A stretch of DNA of 7,178 nt from NCBI GenBank assembly GCA_009704285.1, contig WLEM01000022.1, positions 1 through 7,178 of the forward strand, written 5' to 3'. Positions 1-6,734 of this stretch are shown here, in pieces (the stretch's first letter is position 1; each line of letters opens with the position of its first letter). The notes beneath the pieces are model-generated. The model had not been told where the DNA came from. It did not search any database and saw nothing but the letters and a program-made list of their open reading frames with translations. Source of the DNA: Actinomycetota bacterium. Lineage in GTDB: Bacteria > Actinomycetota > Actinomycetes > Nanopelagicales > Nanopelagicaceae. A program made the translations under genes and the position numbers.

Positions 1-1059
1 AAGAGATTGCCCAAAGCACTCCTACATGATCACTTAGATGGCGGGCTGCGCCCGGAGACAATAATTGAAATTGCACAAAAAATAGGTTACAAAAAACTTC
101 CTACGCAAGACCCTAAGAAATTAGCCGAATGGTTTGAAGAGTCATGTAACTCTCACTCCCTAGTTCGATACCTAGAAACTTTCTCTCACACTATTGCAGT
201 TATGCAAACGCAAGAGGCGATAATTCAAGTAGCCCGAGAGTGCGCCATTGATTTAGCACGAGACGGTGTGGTTTATGCAGAGGTAAGAGGTGCTCCTGAG
301 TTATTTACTGAGCAAGGTTTAAGTATTGATCAGGTGGTTGAAGCAACAATTGAAGGCTATAAACAAGGAGTGGCAGAAGCTGCAAAAGAAGGAAATAAAA
401 TAAGAGTTGAATCATTGCTTTGCGGAATGAGACAAAACAATCGCTCACAAGAGGCTGCTGTTGCAGTAGTTAAGTATCGTAATAAAGGTGTTGTTGGATT
501 TGATATCGCAGGTCCAGAGGATGGCTTTCCTCCAACTAATCAAATAGACACTTTCGGATATCTGCGAAAAGAGAATGCCCACTTCACAATCCATGCCGGT
601 GAGGCGTATGGACTGCCTTCAATTTGGGAGGCTATTCAAATTTGCGGCGCAGAACGACTAGGCCATGGCGTAAGAATTGTTGATGACATCGACTTTTCAG
701 CAGATAAGCCAAAATTAGGATTGCTTGCATCCTATGTGCGCGATCGCAGAATTCCACTTGAACTTTGCCCTACCTCAAATCTTCAGACTGGTGCTGCTAA
801 AACTTATGCCGAGCATCCAATTGGCGTGCTTTCTAAATTGAGGTTTAGAGTCACATTGAATACTGATAATCGATTAATGAGTAATACATCTATGAGCCAT
901 GAAATGACTCAATGCGTTAAATCCTTTGACTGGAAATTTGTTGACTTACAACGCGTAACAGTTAATGCACTTAAGAGTTCATTTATTCCATTTGAAGAAC
1001 GACTTGAGATTATTGAAAAGGTTGTTAAGCCAACCTATTTAGCTATCGCAGCAGAGTAG
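1..1059 (+). CDS. add: Adenosine deaminase, 5'-truncated by the window edge
   Basis: Cytosolic zinc enzyme that hydrolytically deaminates adenosine and deoxyadenosine to inosine and deoxyinosine, feeding the phosphorylase encoded on the other strand. Counting from the TTG codon at position 7, the metal-dependent amidohydrolase motifs appear in order: HDH (H7, H9; zinc ligands), GFDIAGPE (164-171), HAGE (H196, E199; zinc ligand and catalytic Glu), ERLGHG (H220) and NTDNRLMS (D287, zinc ligand). The last motif carries Asn where the classical family has a second Asp (NTDDP). From memory this is usual for actinobacterial Add and not a defect. The frame is open to base 1 (Lys-Arg precede the TTG) and the HDH motif lies abnormally close to the TTG, so the true start is probably just outside the window. 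The stop TAG (1057-1059) directly abuts the stop of the convergent gene. Family assignment is secure; only the N-terminus is uncertain. Confidence 0.95.
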   Translation, partial: KRLPKALLHDHLDGGLRPETIIEIAQKIGYKKLPTQDPKKLAEWFEESCNSHSLVRYLETFSHTIAVMQTQEAIIQVARECAIDLARDGVVYAEVRGAPELFTEQGLSIDQVVEATIEGYKQGVAEAAKEGNKIRVESLLCGMRQNNRSQEAAVAVVKYRNKGVVGFDIAGPEDGFPPTNQIDTFGYLRKENAHFTIHAGEAYGLPSIWEAIQICGAERLGHGVRIVDDIDFSADKPKLGLLASYVRDRRIPLELCPTSNLQTGAAKTYAEHPIGVLSKLRFRVTLNTDNRLMSNTSMSHEMTQCVKSFDWKFVDLQRVTVNALKSSFIPFEERLEIIEKVVKPTYLAIAAE

Positions 1060-1902
1060 TTAAATCCCAATTGGGTGCCAGATAGTTTTTTGCTCCATAA
1101 AACTCAAAATACGCTCTGGATGGTTGATGGTAGAAAATCTGGCAATCCGCTTTAAATTATCAGCACCTACTAGCTTCAACTCTTCCTCTTGTTTTTTACT
1201 CAATCCAGCCACATCAACACCATCAATTTCCATGTGTGAACCAACCCATGGGTAAAGTTCAGAGGTTTTTCCAGTAAGGATATTTACAACACCTGCTGGC
1301 AGATCACTTGTTGCAAGCACTTCACCCAAAGTAATGGCAGGTAGTGGATAAGCCTCACTTGCGATCAATACTGCTGAATTTCCACCTGCCAAGACTGGTG
1401 CAAGAGTTCTTACCGCGCCAAGAAGTGATGGTTTTGATTCTGCAAATATCGCTACGACACCTAGTGACTCTGGGGTTGTGAAGTTATAAAACGGACCAGA
1501 GACTTGATTTTGTGAGCCCGCAACAGAAGATAATTTGTCACACCAACCTGAATACCAAACCCAAGTATCAATTGCCTCTTGCACCTGAAGTTTTGCAGCT
1601 TTACTAGTTACACCCTCTAGTGCAGATATCTCTTCAGTAAATTGTTCACTTCTGCCTTGCATGATTTCAGCAATACGGTAAAGAATTTGACCCCGATTAA
1701 AAGCAGTTGCTCCTGCCCAACTTCCTTGGGCTGACTTTGCAGCGACAACTGCATCTCTTAAATCTTTTCTAGAAGCTAATGCTGGGTTTGCAAGGAATTT
1801 CTTATTAGAACCCTTAACCTCATAGACGCGTCCTGACTCACTTCTAGGAAAGGCGCCACCGATAAAAAGTTTGTAAGTTTTATTTATATCGATGCGGCTC
1901 AT
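1060..1902 (-). CDS. Degenerate aldehyde-dehydrogenase-like protein lacking the catalytic domain (possible ALDH16 C-terminal half)
   Basis: A 280-residue protein related to the N-terminal, NAD-binding part of aldehyde dehydrogenases, which are normally about 480-500 residues. It aligns without large gaps to its upstream neighbour through KLFIGGAF (11-18), RGQILYRIAEIMQGR (70-84), SLGVVAIF (146-153), LAPVLAGGN (167-175) and LPAGVVNILTG (201-211). The catalytic half with the general-base Glu and nucleophilic Cys is absent. Conserved residues that remain in register are also changed: the PWN motif is replaced by ESK (155-157) and the coenzyme-contacting Lys of VLKPAE is Ile180. It is therefore very unlikely to be an enzyme on its own. 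The frame is intact and starts with ATG in a 4-base ATGA overlap with the preceding gene. An AAAGG ribosome site lies 7 bases upstream, so it looks expressed and kept, not a decayed pseudogene. I infer that it is a structural or regulatory partner of the full enzyme next door. The 44-residue tail, ending in WHPIGI, has no match I recognise. Confidence 0.85.
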   Translation of the reverse strand: MSRIDINKTYKLFIGGAFPRSESGRVYEVKGSNKKFLANPALASRKDLRDAVVAAKSAQGSWAGATAFNRGQILYRIAEIMQGRSEQFTEEISALEGVTSKAAKLQVQEAIDTWVWYSGWCDKLSSVAGSQNQVSGPFYNFTTPESLGVVAIFAESKPSLLGAVRTLAPVLAGGNSAVLIASEAYPLPAITLGEVLATSDLPAGVVNILTGKTSELYPWVGSHMEIDGVDVAGLSKKQEEELKLVGADNLKRIARFSTINHPERILSFMEQKTIWHPIGI

Positions 1903-3353
1903 TTGCTGACCTTTGCTTCAGATGTTAAATAACCAGCTAATCCATGTCGGCCACCTTCACGGCCCCAACCAGACTCTTTATAGCCACCAAATGGACTGGC
2001 TGGATCAAACTTATTAAATGTGTTGCTCCAAATTACTCCAGCTTTTAATTGCCTTGCTGCCCAAAGAATCTTTGACCCTTTATCGCTCCAGATACCAGCA
2101 GATAAGCCATACATAGTGTTGTTGGCTTTCTCAATTGCCTCACCTGGGGTTCTAAAGGTAAGAACTGATAAAACTGGACCGAAGATTTCTTCTCTAGCAA
2201 TTCGATGGGATTGTGATACACCAGTGAAAATAGTAGGTGGGTACCAATATCCCTTAGTAGGAAGTTTTACCTCTGGTGACCATCTATTAGCCCCTTCGGC
2301 ATCACCAGAGTTTGAAATTTCATGAATCTTGTTTAACTGCTCCTTAGAATTAATTGCACCCAAATCAGTGTTTTTATCCATTGGATCACCGACTCTAATT
2401 AAGCTCATTCGTTTCTTTAACTTCTCTAGAATCTCATCTGCAACATTTTCTTGAACTATCAAGCGAGAACCTGCGCAGCAAACATGTCCTTGGTTGAAGA
2501 AAATTCCATTAACAATTCCTTCAACAGCCTCATCAATAGCTGCATCTTCAAAAACTAAGTTTGCAGCTTTACCACCTAGCTCTAACGTGGCAGTTTTCTT
2601 AGTTGCCGAAATTGATCTAGCAATTGCTTTGCCAACATCAGTTGAACCAGTAAATGCAATCTTATTTACATCTGGATGATTAACTAGTGCTGCGCCAGTT
2701 ACGCCATCTCCAGTTACTATATTTACAACGCCCTCTGGAACTCCAGCTTGCTGACAAACTTGTGCGAATAGCAAAGCAGTAAGTGGTGTGGTTTCGGCAG
2801 GCTTTAATACAACAGTATTACCAGCAGCTAGCGCTGGTGCTATTTTCCAGGCAAGCATAAGCAGGGGAAAATTCCAAGGAATTATCTGTCCAACAACACC
2901 AAGAGGCTTTGGTTTAGTGCCAAATCCGGCATACTCCAACTTATCTGCCCAACCTGCATGATAGAAAAAATGAGCTGCTGCTAATGGGATATCTGTATCT
3001 CGTGACTCCCTAATTGGCTTTCCATTATCTAAGGTTTCAACTACGGCAAACTCTCGTGCTCGCTCCTGCATGATTCGAGCAATTCGGTAAAGGTACTTAC
3101 CTCTTTCTTTAGCTGGCATCTTTGACCACACTCTTGTGTAAGCGAGTCTGGCACTTTTTACAGCGGCATCAATATCCGTTTTATCGGCATAACCAATTTT
3201 GGAAAGCAACTCTTCAGTTGCTGGATTAAAGGTATTAAAACTCTTGCCCTGTTTTGGTTCTACAAATTTTCCGCCAATAAATAAGCCGTAATTTGAAGCG
3301 ATATTTGCAATCGCTTTTGATTCAGGTGCGCTGGCGTAATCAAATTCGCTCAT
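1899..3353 (-). CDS. NAD(P)-dependent aldehyde dehydrogenase, probably oxidises acetaldehyde from DeoC
   Basis: A complete 484-residue member of the ALDH superfamily. Visible elements in order: the NFNPATEE-like strand (TFNPATEE, 41-48), PWN (159-161, oxyanion Asn161), VLKPAE with coenzyme-binding Lys184, GSTDVG (236-241), LELGGK with general base Glu258, FNQGHVCCAG with nucleophilic Cys292, EIFGPV (from Glu389) and the C-terminal PFGGYKESGWGRE motif. All catalytic residues are present. It lies 7 bases downstream of deoC in the same transcript, so acetaldehyde released from deoxyribose-5-phosphate is the likely substrate; this is inferred from context, since sequence does not fix ALDH specificity. 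I chose the ATG at 3353 because an AGGAG overlaps the deoC stop 4 bases before it. A TTG at 3368 would add five residues and overlap deoC, with no such support. The next gene overlaps this one by 4 bases and encodes a truncated relative; together they resemble a split ALDH16. Confidence 0.94.
   Translation of the reverse strand: MSEFDYASAPESKAIANIASNYGLFIGGKFVEPKQGKSFNTFNPATEELLSKIGYADKTDIDAAVKSARLAYTRVWSKMPAKERGKYLYRIARIMQERAREFAVVETLDNGKPIRESRDTDIPLAAAHFFYHAGWADKLEYAGFGTKPKPLGVVGQIIPWNFPLLMLAWKIAPALAAGNTVVLKPAETTPLTALLFAQVCQQAGVPEGVVNIVTGDGVTGAALVNHPDVNKIAFTGSTDVGKAIARSISATKKTATLELGGKAANLVFEDAAIDEAVEGIVNGIFFNQGHVCCAGSRLIVQENVADEILEKLKKRMSLIRVGDPMDKNTDLGAINSKEQLNKIHEISNSGDAEGANRWSPEVKLPTKGYWYPPTIFTGVSQSHRIAREEIFGPVLSVLTFRTPGEAIEKANNTMYGLSAGIWSDKGSKILWAARQLKAGVIWSNTFNKFDPASPFGGYKESGWGREGGRHGLAGYLTSEAKVSK
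1910..1914 (-). promoter_or_regulatory. Ribosome binding site for the ALDH-like gene
   Basis: AAAGG on the minus strand inside the end of the full aldehyde dehydrogenase gene, 7 bases before the ATG at 1902. With the ATGA stop/start overlap, it indicates that the short downstream protein is translated as its own product, coupled to the upstream one. Confidence 0.5.
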
Positions 3354-3357
3354 GAGG

Positions 3358-3362
3358 CTCCT
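3358..3362 (-). promoter_or_regulatory. Ribosome binding site deciding the aldehyde dehydrogenase start
   Basis: AGGAG on the minus strand, sharing two bases with the deoC stop codon TAG (3363-3361) and followed after 4 bases by the ATG at 3353. It is the strongest Shine-Dalgarno match at any gene start in the window and favours this ATG over the in-frame TTG at 3368. The spacing is slightly short. Its overlap with the deoC stop suggests that ribosomes ending deoC can reload here. Confidence 0.7.
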
Positions 3363-4296
3363 AATCAACAGTTACGTAGTTGGCACTAGCGTAGTGCCCA
3401 GTACGTAACTTCATTCGCTGCATTAGTAGATCATTTAATAAGGCGCTGGCACCAATCCTAAACAGATCTGGAGTAAGCCATTGATCCCCAGCTGTTTCTT
3501 TAACAAGCACTAACTGTTTAATAGCATCTTTGGTAGTTCGAATTCCTCCAGCTGGTTTAACGCCAATTTTCTTTCCAGTCAAGGTGAAGTAGTCACGCAC
3601 GGCTTCTAACATAACCAGTACCACTGGCGCAGTAGCAGCAGGTGCAACTTTCCCAGTGCTAGTTTTAATAAAATCTGCCCCGGCAAGCATTGCCAGGTAT
3701 GAAGCTTTCCTCACATTATCGTAAGTTACTAATTCACCAGTTTCTAGAATTACCTTTAAGTGCGCCTTATCCCCGCAGATCTGCTTAATAGCTTTAATCT
3801 CCTCAAATACTTGATAAAGCTTGCCAGATAAAAAAGCACCGCGATCAATCACCATATCAATTTCATTAGCACCAGCATCTATGGCATCTTGTGTATCAAG
3901 TTTCTTTACCGCTAATGAGGCTCTACCTGATGGAAATGCAGTTGCTACAGCTGCTACAGGAATTGATTCTCCGCCAATGGCATCTAATTCGGTGCGCGCA
4001 ATTTTCACCATGTCGTTGTAAACGCAGATTGCGCCAACTGATGGAACTGTTAAATCAGTTGGATCAGGTCTAACCGCTTTGGCGCAGAGTGATTTAACTT
4101 TGCCAGGTGTATCTGCTCCTTCCAACGTCGTTAAATCAACCATCCTGATAGCCATATCAATCGCCCAGGCTTTGCTCGTAGTTTTTATACTCCGAGTTGC
4201 AAGCATGCCAGCACGCGCTTCAGCTCCCACTTGATCAACAGGCGGTAAATCAGATAGAAATTTACGAAGCGAGGTTTCGCTGCCATCGATAATCAT
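3361..4296 (-). CDS. deoC: Deoxyribose-phosphate aldolase (long DERA-type)
   Basis: Class I aldolase that cleaves 2-deoxyribose-5-phosphate to glyceraldehyde-3-phosphate and acetaldehyde in the cytosol, the committed step of deoxynucleoside sugar breakdown. Visible residues: VDLTTLEG (53-60), EIDMVI with Asp147, DFIKTSTGK with Schiff-base Lys211, and GVKPAGGIRT with the second active-site Lys247. At 311 residues it is longer than many bacterial DeoC proteins (about 220-260) and near the size of human DERA (about 318). The extra length lies mainly in roughly 45 residues before the first motif and in a C-terminal tail with two tyrosines (HYASANY, 301-307). A C-terminal Tyr takes part in catalysis in E. 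coli DeoC; equivalence here is inferred. The ATG overlaps the mutase stop as ATGA, and no clear ribosome site is seen upstream, so translation is probably coupled to the gene before it. The aldehyde dehydrogenase follows 7 bases downstream. Confidence 0.95.
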   Translation of the reverse strand: MIIDGSETSLRKFLSDLPPVDQVGAEARAGMLATRSIKTTSKAWAIDMAIRMVDLTTLEGADTPGKVKSLCAKAVRPDPTDLTVPSVGAICVYNDMVKIARTELDAIGGESIPVAAVATAFPSGRASLAVKKLDTQDAIDAGANEIDMVIDRGAFLSGKLYQVFEEIKAIKQICGDKAHLKVILETGELVTYDNVRKASYLAMLAGADFIKTSTGKVAPAATAPVVLVMLEAVRDYFTLTGKKIGVKPAGGIRTTKDAIKQLVLVKETAGDQWLTPDLFRIGASALLNDLLMQRMKLRTGHYASANYVTVD

Positions 4297-5906
4297 GAGA
4301 GTACTTTAGTCAAAGCCTGCTTTATTTGCGAGATCAAGTTCTCTGCCTCATTTTTAGTTGAAGAAATCACCTCTATATAGCATTTGAGTTTTGGTTCTGT
4401 TCCACTTGGTCTGATGATTACTCTAATCCCATTCTCATAATTCAATCGAACCCCAACAGTTGGCATCATTTTAGATTCACTCAAATTCTCATAAGATATA
4501 AGTGCATTACTTAAAAGTGTCTGCGGCGGGGTAGTGGTAACTTTTTTAAGTAACTCATCAATTTCATTAAGATTTGTCACCCTAATAGAAATTTGATCAG
4601 TTCTATGAAATCCATATTCACTTCCTAGTTTTTCAAGGTAATCAAATATTGATTGACCACTAGTTTTTAACTCATTTACTATCTGTACTAGAATTAGCGC
4701 AGCGCTAATCCCATCTTTATCATTGACATTTTTTTGATCAACGCAATATCCAAGGGCCTCTTCATAGCCAAAAAGTAAATTATCTATCTTTGATATCCAC
4801 TTAAACCCAGTTAAGGTTTCTTCAAATTTTAAGCGATGCTTGTTAGCAATTTTGCCCAGCAAAGAAGATGAAACAAGTGAGTTTGCGATTGCGGTATCTG
4901 AATCTGTGCTTTTCTTAATTAAGTAGTCACCTAAAAGCACCCCTATTTCGTCACCACGGAGTACTTGCCAGAGACCTTGTGAATTAACAACTGCAATTGC
5001 ACAGCGATCAGCATCAGGATCATTTGCGATAACTACATCGGCTTTGTTTTGCTTTGCATACTCCAGCGCCATATCCATAGAACCTGACTCCTCTGGGTTT
5101 GGAAATGGCGTAGTGGGAAAGTTTGGATCAGGCACAACCTGCTCAGTAACAAGTATTGGGGAAGCAAATCTAGCTCTCTTAAAAACTTCAATAAAAGTCT
5201 CAGCGCCAACGCCATGTAGTGGGGTGTAGACAACCTTTAAATTGTTTTCAGTAGTAGAAAGTGCTGCAACAGATGAGATGTAATCATCAATTACTGACTC
5301 ATTCACAGTTTGAAAATCTTGAGATCTTGGCGGATTCTTGTTTGCCTTTGCAATTAGGTTGGATATCTCAGTATCTACCGGCGGAATTATCTGGGAGCCG
5401 CGGTAATTAACTCCAGCTACTACCCCTCCCAAGTAAACCTTGTAACCATTGTCAGTTGCTGGGTTATGACTGGCAGTAACCATTATTCCCACATCAACTT
5501 TAAGTTTATTTATGGCAAAGGCTAAAACTGGCGTGGGAAGTGCTCTTGGTAATACATATGTTTTCATCCCGGCACCAGAGAATATTTCAGCACTATCTTG
5601 CGAGAATTGATCTGAACCGTGGCGAGCATCTCGCCCAATGACAACTGAGGTTAAGTGATTTTTCTTCATGAACTCAACAATTGCTGTTGCGGTTCTGCTA
5701 ACAACAGCTCGATTCATACAGGAAGGTCCTGGTCCAATCGGACCTCTCAAACCTGCTGTACCAAATTGTAAGAATCCTGAAAAGCAACGCTCTAGATCGT
5801 TAGAGTTACCTTCTTTTAACCAATCACTTAATTGTTTAGCAGTTTCTTTATCGGGGTCATTATCAATCCACTCTTGAACTTCAACCCTTAATTGATCTGA
5901 GATCAC
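4293..5906 (-). CDS. Phosphohexomutase-superfamily phosphosugar mutase, likely phosphopentomutase (PGM2/PmmB-like)
   Basis: A 537-residue member of the alpha-D-phosphohexomutase superfamily, which moves phosphate between C1 and the terminal carbon of sugars through a phosphoserine. The four signature sites are intact: TASHNP with phosphoserine Ser146, the Mg-binding loop NDPDADR (Asp296, Asp298, Asp300), the sugar-specificity loop GYEEALGY (380-387), and the phosphate-binding RPSGTEPK (499-506). FGTAGLRGPIG (48-58) is the usual N-terminal motif. The specificity loop resembles human PGM2 and Bacillus PgcA (EEA-G type) more than classical phosphomannomutases (GEXSG). Actinobacterial homologues are often named pmmB, but lying between punA and deoC it probably converts (deoxy)ribose-1-phosphate to the 5-phosphate. 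No DeoB-type phosphopentomutase is present in the window. The start is GTG in a GTGA overlap with the punA stop, and no good ribosome site precedes it, so translational coupling is likely. Glucose-1-phosphate or mannose-phosphate activity cannot be excluded. Confidence 0.9.
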   Translation of the reverse strand: MISDQLRVEVQEWIDNDPDKETAKQLSDWLKEGNSNDLERCFSGFLQFGTAGLRGPIGPGPSCMNRAVVSRTATAIVEFMKKNHLTSVVIGRDARHGSDQFSQDSAEIFSGAGMKTYVLPRALPTPVLAFAINKLKVDVGIMVTASHNPATDNGYKVYLGGVVAGVNYRGSQIIPPVDTEISNLIAKANKNPPRSQDFQTVNESVIDDYISSVAALSTTENNLKVVYTPLHGVGAETFIEVFKRARFASPILVTEQVVPDPNFPTTPFPNPEESGSMDMALEYAKQNKADVVIANDPDADRCAIAVVNSQGLWQVLRGDEIGVLLGDYLIKKSTDSDTAIANSLVSSSLLGKIANKHRLKFEETLTGFKWISKIDNLLFGYEEALGYCVDQKNVNDKDGISAALILVQIVNELKTSGQSIFDYLEKLGSEYGFHRTDQISIRVTNLNEIDELLKKVTTTPPQTLLSNALISYENLSESKMMPTVGVRLNYENGIRVIIRPSGTEPKLKCYIEVISSTKNEAENLISQIKQALTKVLS

Positions 5907-6712
5907 AACTTAGGTAAAACCTTTGCCAACAGATTTCCCATTCGATCTGCAGCAGCTTTACCCGCAGCAATCACCTCAGCATGATTTAATTTTTCTCCAG
6001 TTACACCTGCTGCAGCGTTAGTGACCAAAGAGATAGCAAGTATTTGTGCACCTAGTGCATGCGCAGCAATGGCCTCTGGGACTGTGGACATGCCAACTAA
6101 GTCAGCTCCCAATCCTCGCATCATTCGAATTTCTGCTGGCGTCTCATATGAGGGCCCTCGCCAGTGAACATATACACCCTCTGCTAAAGAGGGATCCTCA
6201 TCCTTAACAATTTGTCTCAATCTCTTGCTATATAAATCGGTTAGATCAACAAAATCTGCACCAATTAAAGGCGAAGCTGCAGTTAGTGAGATGTGGTCTT
6301 TAATCAAAACCGGTTGACCAACTTTATAATCAGTATTGATTCCACCACATGCATTTGTGAGAACAATATTTTTACACCCTGTCTTAACTGCAGTTCTAAC
6401 TGCATGGGCTACGGGTTCCATGCCAAGTCCTTCATAAAAGTGAGTACGGCCTAAGAAGACTAGGGCGTTAGAGCCATTTGATAATCTGTAAGAGCGTAAC
6501 TTCCCGCCGTGACCTGCAACAGTTGGTGCTGGAAATCCGGGCAACTCAGTTACTGCAAATTCATGAGTTGGAGTGCCAAGTGCATCAGCAGCTGAGATCC
6601 AACCAGAACCCATTACTAGTGCTACATCATGCTTTTCTTTACCAGTAATTTTTGCAATGGCTTTTGCAGCTTTTTCAGCAGTACCAATTGGGTCTTTGTA
6701 TAACTTGCTCAT
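5903..6712 (-). CDS. punA: Purine nucleoside phosphorylase, trimeric 6-oxopurine type
   Basis: Phosphorolyses (deoxy)inosine and (deoxy)guanosine to free base and (deoxy)ribose-1-phosphate in the cytosol. The 269-residue length fits the low-molecular-weight trimeric family, which includes human PNP and M. tuberculosis PunA/DeoD. Phosphate-site residues are visible: GSGW (Ser36), AGHGG (His68), GRTHFYEG (Arg89, His91) and TNACGG (119-124). Base- and sugar-site residues are GPSYETP (Glu190), GMSTVPE (Met208, Ser209), VTNAAAG (Asn232) and His244. The Glu/Asn pair is the one that reads 6-oxopurines, so adenosine must first be deaminated, which matches the add gene in this window. The ATG at 6712 is preceded in frame by a TAA four codons earlier, so it is the first possible ATG; only a distant AGGAT (about 11 bases upstream) resembles a ribosome site. 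The gene follows maf by 22 bases, and its stop overlaps the mutase start by 4 bases. Confidence 0.96.
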   Translation of the reverse strand: MSKLYKDPIGTAEKAAKAIAKITGKEKHDVALVMGSGWISAADALGTPTHEFAVTELPGFPAPTVAGHGGKLRSYRLSNGSNALVFLGRTHFYEGLGMEPVAHAVRTAVKTGCKNIVLTNACGGINTDYKVGQPVLIKDHISLTAASPLIGADFVDLTDLYSKRLRQIVKDEDPSLAEGVYVHWRGPSYETPAEIRMMRGLGADLVGMSTVPEAIAAHALGAQILAISLVTNAAAGVTGEKLNHAEVIAAGKAAADRMGNLLAKVLPKL

Positions 6713-6734
6713 AAGGCAAACTTATCCTAAAAAA

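Noticed and set aside
1066..1075. Perfect palindrome CCCAATTGGG just past the add stop
   Set aside because: It has no loop and no following T-run on either strand in the right place, and it encodes the Pro-Ile-Gly end of the ALDH-like protein. Probably chance.
1060..1902. ALDH-like gene as a frameshifted or decayed pseudogene
   Set aside because: The frame is intact, the start is coupled with a ribosome site, and no remnant of a catalytic domain follows; the next DNA is the intact add gene on the other strand.
2020..2325. Plus-strand open frame inside the aldehyde dehydrogenase gene
   Set aside because: It is antisense to a well-conserved coding region, with no recognisable protein features. 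The same holds for plus-strand frames at 2494-2679, 3821-4073, 5044-5229, 5668-5877 and 6573-6794, and for the minus-strand frame at 5033-5233 inside the mutase gene.
3354..3368. TTG at 3368 as the aldehyde dehydrogenase start
   Set aside because: It would overlap deoC by 8 bases without its own ribosome site; the ATG at 3353 has an AGGAG 4 bases upstream.
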